Below are positions 1 through 6,705 of a stretch of DNA of 10,356 nucleotides, piece by piece. The notes beneath the pieces were generated by a model. It made no database searches and was not told the origin of the DNA. It was given only the letters and a program-made list of their open reading frames with translations. Source of the DNA: an uncultured Anaerolineales bacterium (GTDB lineage Bacteria > Chloroflexota > Anaerolineae > Anaerolineales > Villigracilaceae). Position 1 is the first letter of the stretch; each line of letters begins with the position of its first letter. A program made the translations under genes and the position numbers. The stretch spans positions 1 through 10,356 of the forward strand of contig CALFXA010000274.1 in the NCBI GenBank assembly GCA_937928015.1. The letters are read 5' to 3'.

Positions 1-1237
1 CCTCGGCCTGCGTTCCAGGCTTGGCGCGCAGCAGGTAACGCGCCTTCTGATAACGGACGGCGAAGTCGGTGGATTGCAGGGCGTAGGAGGTCGCGCCGCT
101 GATGGCATCCGCGATGGGCTGACCGTTGAAGGCCGTCACCCTCGCCCCGACCTGCATCCCTGCCTGGGCGGCGGGACCGCCGTCCAGCACATAGATGACC
201 ATCACGCGTCCATCATCCAGTTCGCGGATGGCGAAGCCGTATCCGCCCGCAACCACGCCATTGAAGTCGGTCGCTTCATATTGACCGCCGTCCAGGCTGA
301 CGTGACCGTCCTTGAAGGCCCAGGTGAAATCGCGCAGCGCGAGGTAGAAGGCGTTGGGGTCCTTATCCTTTTGGGCCTGCTGTACGCGTGGTCCGAGTTC
401 GGCGTACAACGCGTCCCAATCAGGCTGCTTGCCTTCCACGCCGTTGAAGGCGTATTCCTTGCAGACGATCTCGAACATTTTGTCGAAGGCCTCGGTATAC
501 GACAGGCCCGAAAAATCCTTGAGCGCCACATCCGTGGGCTCGTACAACGTCAATTCGGGTTGGGCGGTCTGCGTTACCTTGAACGGCTTCTGATCCAGGT
601 CCACAATACTATAGCCCGCAGGGATCGCCGCCACGGGATCGTCGTCCGTGAAGAGCAAGCCATCCGCGCCGAAGCCTGAGGGGAATCCCTGATTCGCATC
701 GGGTGACCAGACCACCAGTTTTCCGCCAATAACCTCATCGTTATTCTCGGAATCCGTCTTGACCGAAGCCAGGTACGAAGGCCAGCCGCGCGAGCGGTCA
801 TCGCCCTCGGCAAAGGGTCCGCCGTACAGATTGGGCGAATACCCCACGGCGAAGATTTGCACGCCCGTATCTTTGTTGCCGTTATGGTCCACATCGTTGA
901 ACTCGCCGCGCGGCAGGGCGGGCAGATTCAGGTCGAAGGTGCCGCTTTTCGAGGCAGAGTCGTAGGTCATGCGGCCGAGCACTTGCGAGTCGGCGGGCAG
1001 TTCCCAGGTTTCGTCGCGGATCGCAAATCCGTGCATGTCGAGCAGGGCCACGGCGTTTTCCACGTAATAGGTGAACACAAAATCGTTGGTAATGGTGAAC
1101 TTTCCCGTCAGCTCCACGGGACCGCGACTCGCGTCCACAACGGGCAACTGCGCCTCATCCCCGGGCATGTCGCAGGCCGAAAGCGCCAACGACAGGGTGA
1201 GCATCAATGACCAAAATCGAAGCAGGCGTAATTGCAT
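1..1237 (-). CDS. PDZ-containing lipoprotein, S41 peptidase-like (3' end missing)
   Basis: 412 codons are open and run off the window edge, so the C-terminus is missing. The start is ATG at 1237, behind a good ribosome site (GGAGGAA, 6 bases or so upstream). The N-terminus is a lipoprotein signal: basic residues, a hydrophobic stretch, then lipobox LSAC with Cys22 as the lipidated residue, so the protein should sit outside the membrane. Residues 30-230 resemble no domain I can name, but D115-x-D-x-N-G-N-x-D123 looks like an EF-hand-type calcium loop. Residues about 295-315 end in KDGHVSLD, the Asp-x-His-Val pattern that precedes the PDZ domain in S41 (C-terminal processing/tricorn-core) peptidases. 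Residues about 333-385 read as a PDZ domain (GFAIREL, then GGPAAQAGMQVGARVTAFNG). The Ser/Lys catalytic part would lie in the missing sequence, so peptidase activity is inferred. It could also be a non-catalytic PDZ lipoprotein. Confidence 0.72.
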   Translation of the reverse strand, partial: MQLRLLRFWSLMLTLSLALSACDMPGDEAQLPVVDASRGPVELTGKFTITNDFVFTYYVENAVALLDMHGFAIRDETWELPADSQVLGRMTYDSASKSGTFDLNLPALPRGEFNDVDHNGNKDTGVQIFAVGYSPNLYGGPFAEGDDRSRGWPSYLASVKTDSENNDEVIGGKLVVWSPDANQGFPSGFGADGLLFTDDDPVAAIPAGYSIVDLDQKPFKVTQTAQPELTLYEPTDVALKDFSGLSYTEAFDKMFEIVCKEYAFNGVEGKQPDWDALYAELGPRVQQAQKDKDPNAFYLALRDFTWAFKDGHVSLDGGQYEATDFNGVVAGGYGFAIRELDDGRVMVIYVLDGGPAAQAGMQVGARVTAFNGQPIADAISGATSYALQSTDFAVRYQKARYLLRAKPGTQAE

Positions 1238-1260
1238 TTCTTCCTCCAAGTAGTTGAAAG

Positions 1261-1268
1261 ATTATAAT
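1261..1268. promoter_or_regulatory. symmetric -10 box shared by divergent genes
   Basis: The 8-mer ATTATAAT is its own reverse complement, so a perfect TATAAT is present on both strands (plus 1263-1268, minus 1266-1261) in the 38-bp gap between two divergent starts. On the minus strand it gives a short leader (about 17 nt) carrying GGAGGAA for the lipoprotein. On the plus strand the expected transcription start is at or within a base or two of the ATG at 1276, which would make that mRNA leaderless. No clear -35 hexamer is seen on either side. The promoter role is inferred from position and match to consensus. Confidence 0.5.
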
Positions 1269-1275
1269 CTACGGA

Positions 1276-1614
1276 ATGAGCGACTGGAAAAAAGACCTCA
1301 CCGTGGAATTCGAACGCGCCGCCCAAGCCCGCATTCAAAAGAATGAAGGCCAGATGCGCGTCTGCGCTCGCCGTGCAGCGGGGATTGCCATTCGGGAATA
1401 CCTGACCCGCCAGGGACAGCGTCCCCCCAGCATGAGCGCCTACGACCTGCTGAATCTGCTCAAGGAGGATCCGAACCTTTCCCCCGACCTGCGGCTGATG
1501 GTTGACCATCTGACCGTGCGCGTCACCGAGGAGTTCAAACTCCCCGTGGAGGCCGACCTGGTGGCCGAGGCCCGCGCCTTGTGCAAATTCCTGCTGCCTG
1601 ATTGGGCAGGCTGA
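1276..1614 (+). CDS. small conserved-looking helical protein, unknown function
   Basis: 112 residues; I do not recognise the family with confidence. It is soluble, charged and probably all-helical, with no signal peptide or membrane segment. The helix at residues 28-45 (CARRAAGIAIREYL) and the closing helix at 92-107 recall small HEPN-like helical proteins. There is an R73-x4-H78 pair, but it is not at the usual C-terminal position of the HEPN nuclease motif, so I do not claim RNase activity. No Shine-Dalgarno sequence precedes the ATG. Instead a perfect TATAAT lies at 1263-1268, so translation from a leaderless transcript is likely. The frame ends just before a strong hairpin (1631-1660). 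Codon use matches the neighbours and the reading frame is intact, which supports a real gene despite the unknown role. Confidence 0.72.
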   Translation: MSDWKKDLTVEFERAAQARIQKNEGQMRVCARRAAGIAIREYLTRQGQRPPSMSAYDLLNLLKEDPNLSPDLRLMVDHLTVRVTEEFKLPVEADLVAEARALCKFLLPDWAG

Positions 1615-1626
1615 AAAAACCGCAAT

Positions 1627-1660
1627 AAAAAAGGCCCTGGAGCGAAAACTCCAGGGCCTT
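1627..1660. terminator. bidirectional intrinsic terminator
   Basis: A perfect 12-bp stem (AAGGCCCTGGAG at 1631-1642 with its complement at 1649-1660) closes a 6-nt loop. It lies between two convergent genes ending at 1614 (plus) and 1677 (minus). Read on the minus strand the stem is followed by TTTTTTATT, an excellent U-tract, so it should mainly stop the sigma–DegV operon. On the plus strand the tail is only TTTCACATTT, so termination of the plus-strand gene is probably weaker. Confidence 0.9.
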
Positions 1661-1676
1661 TCACATTTCTCGAACC

Positions 1677-1946
1677 TCAACTTGCCCTGCGCCCCACCAG
1701 GTGATACAGGGCGCGCGCCACGGTGATGATGAACAACAAGCCAGCAAGTGTCCCACTCAGGGCGATGATCAGCGAACGCCAATTGTTAAAGCGCGTGACA
1801 ATCTCGGCGCGCTGCGGCAGGCGGATGCGACGCTTCAGGCGATGGGTCACCACACTCGGGGTGGAAACAGGCTTCAAGGTCCCAGCCAGGTGGGATTCTA
1901 GGGCGCTCAGGTCAAAATCGGGGTCGGACGTCTTGCTGTTACTCAT
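1677..1946 (-). CDS. 89-residue single-pass membrane protein, candidate anti-sigma factor
   Basis: Last gene of the sigma–DegV operon. The ATG at 1946 is preferred over the in-frame ATG at 1994. The latter lies inside degV, while 1946 follows the DegV stop by 4 bases and has GGAGTG just upstream, which implies translational coupling. The N-terminal half is cytoplasmic, polar and then basic (LKPVSTPSVVTHRLKRRI, residues 24-41). One membrane helix spans residues about 58-77 (SLIIALSGTLAGLLFIITVA), and the tail is short (GRRAS). A short cytoplasmic segment plus one helix, encoded with an ECF sigma factor, is the usual arrangement of an anti-sigma factor. However, the HxxxCxxC motif of zinc-binding anti-sigmas is absent and the protein is very small. 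The role is therefore a guess from context; a simple membrane anchor or scaffold is equally possible. Confidence 0.75.
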   Translation of the reverse strand: MSNSKTSDPDFDLSALESHLAGTLKPVSTPSVVTHRLKRRIRLPQRAEIVTRFNNWRSLIIALSGTLAGLLFIITVARALYHLVGRRAS

Positions 1947-1950
1947 GCAC

Positions 1951-2799
1951 TCACTCCGCGGGATATAGGACCACTCCCACCGTCCCGGGTCCAAAGTTGA
2001 TGGCCAGGGAGATCGAGAGGTCGGTCAGAAAACTCTCTTTGACATTGAAGCGCTTCCTGGCTTCTTCGAGCATGGCTTCCCCTGAAGCCAGGTCGCGGGC
2101 GTGGACGACGCCGAGGAAGATGGGCTGGTCGCCGTAGGTCTGCTTCGCCATGTCGAGTACGCGTTCGAGGGCGGCCTTGCGCGTGCGGACCTTGTCCACC
2201 ATGTTGACGATGCCATCCTGCAACAAGGCAATCGGCTTGACGTTCAACACGGAGGCCAGCGCCGCCGAAAGCGTGCCCACGCGTCCGCTGCGACGAGCGT
2301 AGTCGAGGGTGTCGAGGGTCAGAATGATCATGGTCCTGGAGCGGATTCCCTCGATGAATCGGACGATCTCATCCACGCTTTTGCCCGCACGTTCCATCAG
2401 GCGGGCCGAACGGCACATGAAGCCCGTCCCCATCGAGCCGTTGAGGGTGTCCACCGGGATGACCTTGAAGGTGTCCTTCACCTCCTCCGCCGCGGCGGCA
2501 GCCGAAGCGTAGGTCCCCGAGAGTTTGCTGGTGATGTGGATGGACAGGATGGTGTCGCCGGGCTGGGCGATCTTCTTGTAATATTCCACGAATTGGTGCG
2601 GCGAGGGCTGGGAGGTCTTGGGATGCGGCAGGCTCTTCCCGTCCACGAGTTCATAGAAATCGGTGAGACTCAGTTCCACATCCTGCAAGTAAGTCTTTGC
2701 GTCCCCAAAGTGGACGTTGATCGGGATACGATGGATCTCATAGGTCTCGAACCAATCATAGGGCATGTCCACTGCGCCATCGGTCACAATACGAAGCAT
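1951..2799 (-). CDS. DegV family fatty-acid-binding protein
   Basis: 282 residues, the usual length for the family. DegV/FakB proteins bind one fatty acid in a buried pocket. In Firmicutes they present it to the kinase FakA for phosphorylation and use in phospholipid synthesis. Visible hallmarks: N-terminal IVTDGAVDMP (residues 4-13, matching the DSxxDLP start of the family), KTSQPSP (61-67), the HITSKLSGTYASA lipid-head-group loop (88-100), DTLNGSMGTG (117-126), LDYARRSGRVG (165-175), KPIALLQDG (188-196) and the C-terminal GPGTVGVV. The ATG at 2799 lies 3 bases after the stop of the sigma gene, with GGAAGGAGAG before it, so the two genes are co-transcribed and probably coupled. No FakA-like kinase is in this window. 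Family assignment is sure; the fatty acid and partner are unknown. Confidence 0.95.
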   Translation of the reverse strand: MLRIVTDGAVDMPYDWFETYEIHRIPINVHFGDAKTYLQDVELSLTDFYELVDGKSLPHPKTSQPSPHQFVEYYKKIAQPGDTILSIHITSKLSGTYASAAAAAEEVKDTFKVIPVDTLNGSMGTGFMCRSARLMERAGKSVDEIVRFIEGIRSRTMIILTLDTLDYARRSGRVGTLSAALASVLNVKPIALLQDGIVNMVDKVRTRKAALERVLDMAKQTYGDQPIFLGVVHARDLASGEAMLEEARKRFNVKESFLTDLSISLAINFGPGTVGVVLYPAE

Positions 2800-2802
2800 G
2801 GC

Positions 2803-3375
2803 TTACTCTCCTTCCAAAGTCATGGGATGGTCACCGATCTGGTCGCGAAGCGCCAGAAGTGTGCGATGATAGAGGCTTTTCACGGCCCCTTCACTGCGTC
2901 CCATGATCTGCCCGATCTCCGCGTTGGACATATCCTCGACGAACTTGAGAATCAGCAACTGTTGGCGGTCGGGCGGCAGGCGGCGGATCAGGCGAAGAAG
3001 AGAGTCCTGTTCCTGCGAGTGCATCAACCTCGTCTCGGGGTGGTCGCCCCGCGAGGGCAGCACGGGCAGGTCGTTGATGGGAATCTCCTGCTTGCGGCTG
3101 CGGTCACGGTGCCAGTTGGCCACCAGATTGTGGGCGATGCGATAGAGCCAGGCAGAGAAGGGGACGCCGCGGTCTGTATAGTTTTGAATGTGGTTCATCG
3201 CCCGTTGAAACACGCGGGCGGTGAGATCCTCCGCGTCATGGAGGTTCCCCGTTCGGTAATACACATAGTTGAAGATGCGATCCACGTAGCGCTCGTAAAG
3301 CATGCCAAAGGCTTCCTTGTCTCCCTTGGAGGCAAGCGCGAGGATCTCTTCGTCTCTGAGTTCCGACTCCGTCAC
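2803..3375 (-). CDS. ECF-type RNA polymerase sigma factor
   Basis: 190 residues with the two-domain plan of extracytoplasmic-function sigma factors. Region 2 spans residues about 22-92: EAFGMLYERYVDRIFNYVYY, then DAEDLTARVFQRAM (47-60), then PFSAWLYRIAHNLVANWHR (72-90), which bind core polymerase and the -10 element. Region 4 spans about 128-178: RLPPDRQQLLILKF, then the helix-turn-helix NAEIGQIMGRSEGAVKSLYHRTLLALR, which binds the -35. Region 3 is absent, as expected for ECF factors. The start is GTG at 3375, with AAGG 8 bases upstream as a modest ribosome site; no better in-frame start is visible. It is the first gene of an operon with DegV and a small membrane protein, and it is divergent from uvrA. 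A perfect 9-bp hairpin sits in the expected 5' leader. The regulon is unknown. Confidence 0.95.
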   Translation of the reverse strand: MTESELRDEEILALASKGDKEAFGMLYERYVDRIFNYVYYRTGNLHDAEDLTARVFQRAMNHIQNYTDRGVPFSAWLYRIAHNLVANWHRDRSRKQEIPINDLPVLPSRGDHPETRLMHSQEQDSLLRLIRRLPPDRQQLLILKFVEDMSNAEIGQIMGRSEGAVKSLYHRTLLALRDQIGDHPMTLEGE

Positions 3376-3388
3376 TGGTTAAACCTTA

Positions 3389-3419
3389 CCGACGGGGCTT
3401 GCAAATATAACCCCGTCGG
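3389..3419 (-). promoter_or_regulatory. 9-bp perfect hairpin in the sigma-gene leader
   Basis: CCGACGGGG (3389-3397) and CCCCGTCGG (3411-3419) are perfect inverted arms around a 13-nt AT-rich loop, ending 13 bases before the GTG start of the sigma gene. No T-run follows on either strand, so it does not look like a terminator. It could be an operator, an mRNA-stabilising hairpin or a translation control element. The loop on the minus strand contains TATATT, a possible alternative -10. The function is inference. Confidence 0.5.
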
Positions 3420-3438
3420 ATTTGAGAAGTTTCACATC

Positions 3439-3447
3439 AGTATAACA
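3439..3447 (-). promoter_or_regulatory. extended -10 promoter for the sigma–DegV operon
   Basis: On the minus strand TGT-TATACT reads as an extended -10 element, giving a start near 3432 and a leader of about 57 nt that contains the 3389-3419 hairpin. No -35 match was found. Its upstream side overlaps the uvrA-side -10 at 3469-3474. Confidence 0.4.
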
Positions 3448-3465
3448 TGCCTGCGAGGGCACGGT

Positions 3466-3474
3466 TGGTATAAT
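3466..3474 (+). promoter_or_regulatory. uvrA: upstream extended -10 promoter candidate for uvrA
   Basis: TGG-TATAAT is a perfect extended -10 with an expected start near 3481. That point coincides with the left arm of an 8-bp inverted repeat (3480-3525). It is about 100 bases from the uvrA ATG and lies back to back with the sigma-operon promoter. Confidence 0.4.
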
Positions 3475-3479
3475 CAAGG

Positions 3480-3525
3480 TTTGCCGAATCATCTGGAGTC
3501 ATCGCAACTACCGGGCGTCGGCAAA
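3480..3525. repeat. interrupted 8-bp inverted repeat between tandem uvrA promoters
   Basis: TTTGCCGA (3480-3487) and TCGGCAAA (3518-3525) are perfect inverted arms with 30 bases between them. The element sits between the two candidate uvrA -10 boxes. It could be a regulator site or a 5' hairpin of the longer transcript. It does not match the GAAC-N4-GTTC type of LexA box. Confidence 0.35.
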
Positions 3526-3543
3526 TTATTATTGAAACAGATG

Positions 3544-3552
3544 TGCTATAAT
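3544..3552 (+). promoter_or_regulatory. uvrA: proximal extended -10 promoter for uvrA
   Basis: TGC-TATAAT is a perfect extended -10. The expected start near 3559 leaves a leader of about 17 nt with AGAGGA at 3566-3571 ahead of the ATG at 3576. No convincing -35 is present. Confidence 0.55.
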
Positions 3553-3575
3553 CGACAGGTCTCTCAGAGGAACCT

Positions 3576-6494
3576 ATGACATCCAATTCCATCCGCGTCG
3601 TGGGCGCGCGCGTCCACAACTTGAAGAATATCACCGTCGAGATCCCCCGTGACAAGTTCGTGGTCATCACGGGACTCTCGGGTTCGGGCAAGTCGTCTCT
3701 GGCGTTCGACACCATCTTCGCCGAGGGTCAACGCCGCTATGTGGAGTCGCTCTCGGCGTACGCGCGCCAGTTCATCGGTCAGATGGACAAACCCGACGTG
3801 GACTACATCGAAGGCTTGTCCCCCGCCGTCTCCATCGACCAGAAATCCACCAGCCACAATCCGCGCTCCACGGTCGGCACCGTGACCGAGATCTACGACT
3901 ACATGCGCCTGCTCTTTGCGCGCGTGGGCATCCCGCACTGCCCCATCTGCGGGCGGGAGGTGGTCAAGCAATCGGCGCAGGAGATCGTGGACGCCGTCGA
4001 GAAGTTCGAAGACGGGACCCGCCTGCTGGTCTTGGCCCCGCTGGTGCGCGGACGCAAGGGCACGTATCAGGCCGTCTTCGAGGAGATCCGCAAATCGGGC
4101 TTCGCCCGCGCTCGTGTGGACGGTCAGGTCTATAGCCTGGACGACGAGATCAACCTCGACCGCTACAAGCAGCACACCATCGAGGCGGTGGTCGACCGTC
4201 TGGTTATCAGCCATCCCACCGACAAGGAAGAGAAGAAAGCCGCCCGCACGCGCCTGACCGACTCGGTCGAGACGGCGCTCAAGTTCGGCGAGGGCTATAT
4301 CACCATCCATATTCCGCCCTCACCCCAATCCCCTCTCCCTGAGGGAGAGGGACGCAAGGGTGAGGGAACGGATATCAGCTTCTCGGAGCACCTCTCCTGC
4401 CCCGAGCATGGCATCAGCATCGGCGAGATCGAGCCGCGTACCTTCTCGTTCAACACCCCGCACGGCGCCTGCCCCGACTGTCAGGGCCTGGGTTCCAAGC
4501 TGGAGATCGACCCCGAGCGCATCATCCCCGACTCCGACCGTTCGCTGAACGAGGGTGCTATCGCCAGCTTGGAATGGAGCGGCCCCAAGGAAGAAGGCGG
4601 CTACTACTGGCAGAGCCTGGAAGCCGCCGCCCACGCCTACAAGATCGACCTGAACAAGCCCGTCCGCGAGCTGACCAAGGAACAGATGGACATCGTCCTG
4701 TACGGCACGGGCGAGCGTCAGATCCAGATGACCTATCACAACAGCAACGGCAACGAGTTCAAGTTCAGCCGCGCCTTCGAAGGCGTCATCACCAACCTCG
4801 AACGCCGTTACCGCGAGACCAACTCCGAGTACATCCGCGAGAAGATCAGCGAATTCATGTCCGACCGTCCATGTCCGACCTGCAACGGTCAGCGCCTGCG
4901 CCCCGAAGCCATCGCCGTGACCGTGGACGATATCAACATCATCCAGGCCACAGGCTGGCCCGTCAACAAGACCCTCGAATGGGCGCAGAAACTTTCGAGC
5001 AGCAAGTCACCGCTCAACGCGCGCCAGAGGGCCATCTCCGAGCGCATCATGAAGGAGATCACCGAACGCCTGGGATTCCTGGTCAACGTGGGGCTGGATT
5101 ATCTGACCCTCAACCGCTCCGCCGCCACCCTCTCGGGCGGAGAAGCCCAACGCATCCGTCTGGCGACCCAGGTCGGGTCCCGTTTGGTGGGCGTGCTCTA
5201 CGTTCTGGATGAGCCGTCCATCGGCCTGCATCCGCGTGACAACACCCGCCTGCTCGAAACCCTCAAGGGACTCCGCAACCTGGGCAACACCGTCCTGGTG
5301 GTGGAACACGACGACGAGACCATCCGCGAAGCCGACTGGATCGTGGACCTCGGGCCCGCGGCGGGCGAACACGGCGGCCGCGTCATCGCCGAAGGCACGC
5401 CCAAGGATATCCTGGCCAACCCCAAGTCGCTGACGGGCGCCTATCTCTCGGGCCGCAAGAAGGTCGAGATCCCCGAGGAACGCCGCGAAGGTAATGGCAA
5501 GCTCCTTAAGATCGTCGGCGCGCGCGCCAACAATCTCAAGAATATCGACGTAAACATCCCGCTCGGTAAGCTGGTCTGCATCACAGGCGTCAGCGGCTCG
5601 GGCAAGTCTACGCTGATGACCGACATCCTGCACAACGCGCTGGCCGCCAGGCTGATGGGCGCGCGCTCCGTCCCAGGCGAGCACGAACGCATCGAAGGCA
5701 TCGACCACCTCGACAAGATCATCAACATCGATCAGTCGCCCATTGGCCGCACGCCGCGCTCGAATCCAGGCACCTACACGGGCCTGTTCGACGAGATGCG
5801 TAACCTGTTCGCCGAACTGCCCGAAAGCAAGGTGCGCGGCTACAAGCCGGGCCGCTTCTCGTTCAACGTCCACGGCGGACGCTGCGAGGCCTGTCAGGGC
5901 CAGGGCGAACTGCGCATCGAGATGCAGTTCCTGCCCGATGTGTACGTACCCTGCGACGTGTGTCACGGCACGCGCTTCAACCGCGAGACCCTGCAGGTCA
6001 AGTTCCGCGACCAGTACAGCATCGCCGACGTGCTCGACATGACCGTCGACCACGCCCTCAGCGAGTTCAAGAACTATCCGCGCATGCAGAGCAAGCTCAA
6101 ACTGTTGCAGGAGGTCGGGCTGGGCTACGTCAAGGTTGGACAACCCGCCACCACCCTCTCGGGTGGCGAGGCCCAACGCGTGAAACTAGCCAAGGAACTC
6201 TCGCGCCGCGCCACGGGCCGCACGCTCTACGTGCTGGACGAACCCTCCGTGGGCCTGCACGCCGCCGACGTCCACAAGCTGATCGAGGTGTTGCAGCGCC
6301 TGGTCGACACGGGGAATTCGGTCCTCATCATCGAGCACAACCTCGACATCATCAAGGTGGCCGACTGGATCATCGACCTCGGTCCCGAGGGTGGCGACCG
6401 CGGCGGCGAGTTGATTGCCGAAGGCACGCCCGAGCAGATCGTCAAGGTCAAGAAATCGTACACGGGGCAATTCCTGAAAAGTCACATGAAGTAA
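3576..6494 (+). CDS. uvrA: excinuclease ABC subunit UvrA
   Basis: 972 residues, against about 940 for E. coli UvrA. It is the damage-sensing ATPase of nucleotide excision repair; it dimerises and loads UvrB on damaged DNA. Two ABC modules are intact: Walker [10 protein letters not shown] (33-41) and GVSGSGKST (671-679), signatures LSGGEAQR (from 519 and 861), and Walker B LYVLDEPS (541-548 and 884-891). The second zinc site is C770-x2-C773-x19-C793-x2-C796. The first reads C275-x2-H278-x20-C299-x2-C302, so His replaces one Cys. Residues about 248-264 ([17 protein letters not shown]) are encoded by a palindromic repeat inserted in frame (bases 4317-4366), in a variable stretch just before the first zinc site. 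This explains part of the extra length. The start ATG has AGAGGA 5 bases upstream. No operon partner is visible. Confidence 0.98.
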   Translation: MTSNSIRVVGARVHNLKNITVEIPRDKFVVITGLSGSGKSSLAFDTIFAEGQRRYVESLSAYARQFIGQMDKPDVDYIEGLSPAVSIDQKSTSHNPRSTVGTVTEIYDYMRLLFARVGIPHCPICGREVVKQSAQEIVDAVEKFEDGTRLLVLAPLVRGRKGTYQAVFEEIRKSGFARARVDGQVYSLDDEINLDRYKQHTIEAVVDRLVISHPTDKEEKKAARTRLTDSVETALKFGEGYITIHIPPSPQSPLPEGEGRKGEGTDISFSEHLSCPEHGISIGEIEPRTFSFNTPHGACPDCQGLGSKLEIDPERIIPDSDRSLNEGAIASLEWSGPKEEGGYYWQSLEAAAHAYKIDLNKPVRELTKEQMDIVLYGTGERQIQMTYHNSNGNEFKFSRAFEGVITNLERRYRETNSEYIREKISEFMSDRPCPTCNGQRLRPEAIAVTVDDINIIQATGWPVNKTLEWAQKLSSSKSPLNARQRAISERIMKEITERLGFLVNVGLDYLTLNRSAATLSGGEAQRIRLATQVGSRLVGVLYVLDEPSIGLHPRDNTRLLETLKGLRNLGNTVLVVEHDDETIREADWIVDLGPAAGEHGGRVIAEGTPKDILANPKSLTGAYLSGRKKVEIPEERREGNGKLLKIVGARANNLKNIDVNIPLGKLVCITGVSGSGKSTLMTDILHNALAARLMGARSVPGEHERIEGIDHLDKIINIDQSPIGRTPRSNPGTYTGLFDEMRNLFAELPESKVRGYKPGRFSFNVHGGRCEACQGQGELRIEMQFLPDVYVPCDVCHGTRFNRETLQVKFRDQYSIADVLDMTVDHALSEFKNYPRMQSKLKLLQEVGLGYVKVGQPATTLSGGEAQRVKLAKELSRRATGRTLYVLDEPSVGLHAADVHKLIEVLQRLVDTGNSVLIIEHNLDIIKVADWIIDLGPEGGDRGGELIAEGTPEQIVKVKKSYTGQFLKSHMK
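4317..4366. repeat. nested palindromic repeat inserted in uvrA
   Basis: A 50-base nested palindrome. The outer arms are CCCTCACCC (4317-4325) and GGGTGAGGG (4358-4366). The inner arms are CCCTCTCCC (4331-4339) and GGGAGAGGG (4343-4351) around TGA. Each outer arm is the exact complement of the other, as is each inner arm. It falls inside uvrA without breaking the frame. Related CCCTCTCCC...GGGAGAGGG palindromes are, from memory, dispersed in many bacterial genomes. No second copy is in this window. Confidence 0.75.
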
Positions 6495-6500
6495 GCCAGC

Positions 6501-6585
6501 CCTTGCGAAGGTTGGAACTTAACCGCTCGAAGCAGAGTCAAGGATTCTGTTCACGCAGGTCGGTATTCGTTCTACCTTCGCAAGG
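6501..6585. repeat. 12-bp perfect inverted repeat downstream of uvrA
   Basis: CCTTGCGAAGGT (6501-6512) and ACCTTCGCAAGG (6574-6585) are perfect inverted arms with 61 bases between them, starting 6 bases after the uvrA stop. The right arm is followed by TTTT and overlaps the start of a TATAAT (6589-6594). An inner hairpin CAGAGTC/GATTCTG (6533-6549, one G-T pair) lies in the loop. As RNA this is a stable branched structure that may stabilise or end the uvrA transcript; as DNA it may be a small mobile palindrome. The role is not determined. Confidence 0.6.
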
Positions 6586-6588
6586 TTT

Positions 6589-6594
6589 TATAAT
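6589..6594 (+). promoter_or_regulatory. -10 box candidate for the LysM gene
   Basis: Perfect TATAAT directly after the right arm of the 12-bp inverted repeat. It would give a leader of about 105 nt carrying the weak hairpin plus T-run at 6659-6691. No -35 is clear. TAGAAT at 6644-6649 is a weaker alternative. Confidence 0.35.
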
Positions 6595-6658
6595 CGCTTA
6601 CACGCAATTTTCAAACCCTTCCCAAAAAGCTGGAAAGTTCAGGTAGAATTGTCGCCAT

Positions 6659-6691
6659 GCGTGGGTGGGAAGTTTCCAGACACGCTTTTTT
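6659..6691 (+). terminator. weak hairpin plus T6 before the LysM ribosome site
   Basis: GCGTG (6659-6663) pairs with CACGC (6681-6685), with a small inner GGA/TCC pairing, and six T's follow at 6686-6691. It stands 5 bases before the AAGGA ribosome site of the LysM gene, so it could be a terminator for read-through from uvrA or an attenuator. The stem is short and interrupted, so confidence is low. Confidence 0.3.
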
Positions 6692-6705
6692 GAAAAGGAA
6701 TGACT

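Noticed and set aside
1276..1614. HEPN nuclease / toxin call for the 112-residue protein
   Set aside because: An R-x4-H pair is present but not in the usual C-terminal helix, and no partner antitoxin gene is next to it. The resemblance is too weak for a functional label.
3376..3575. LexA/SOS operator upstream of uvrA
   Set aside because: uvrA is often SOS-controlled, but I found no GAAC-N4-GTTC or CTGT-N8-ACAG match in the gap. The inverted repeats there are of other sequence.
2101..3579. Long plus-strand open frame (492 codons) opposite the sigma and degV genes
   Set aside because: It is antisense to two genes with clear family motifs. It has no ribosome site and reads as low-complexity His/Val/Leu/Arg-rich protein, which is typical of the antisense frame of GC-rich genes.
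6501..6585. Four-armed fold of 85 nt resembling a tRNA or tRNA-like RNA
   Set aside because: The arms can be drawn with 7-nt loops, but the T-loop is TTCGTTC with an A-T closing pair, the anticodon-like loop has C rather than T at position 33, and the D-loop consensus is absent. The small stems could arise by chance, so only the 12-bp inverted repeat is reported.
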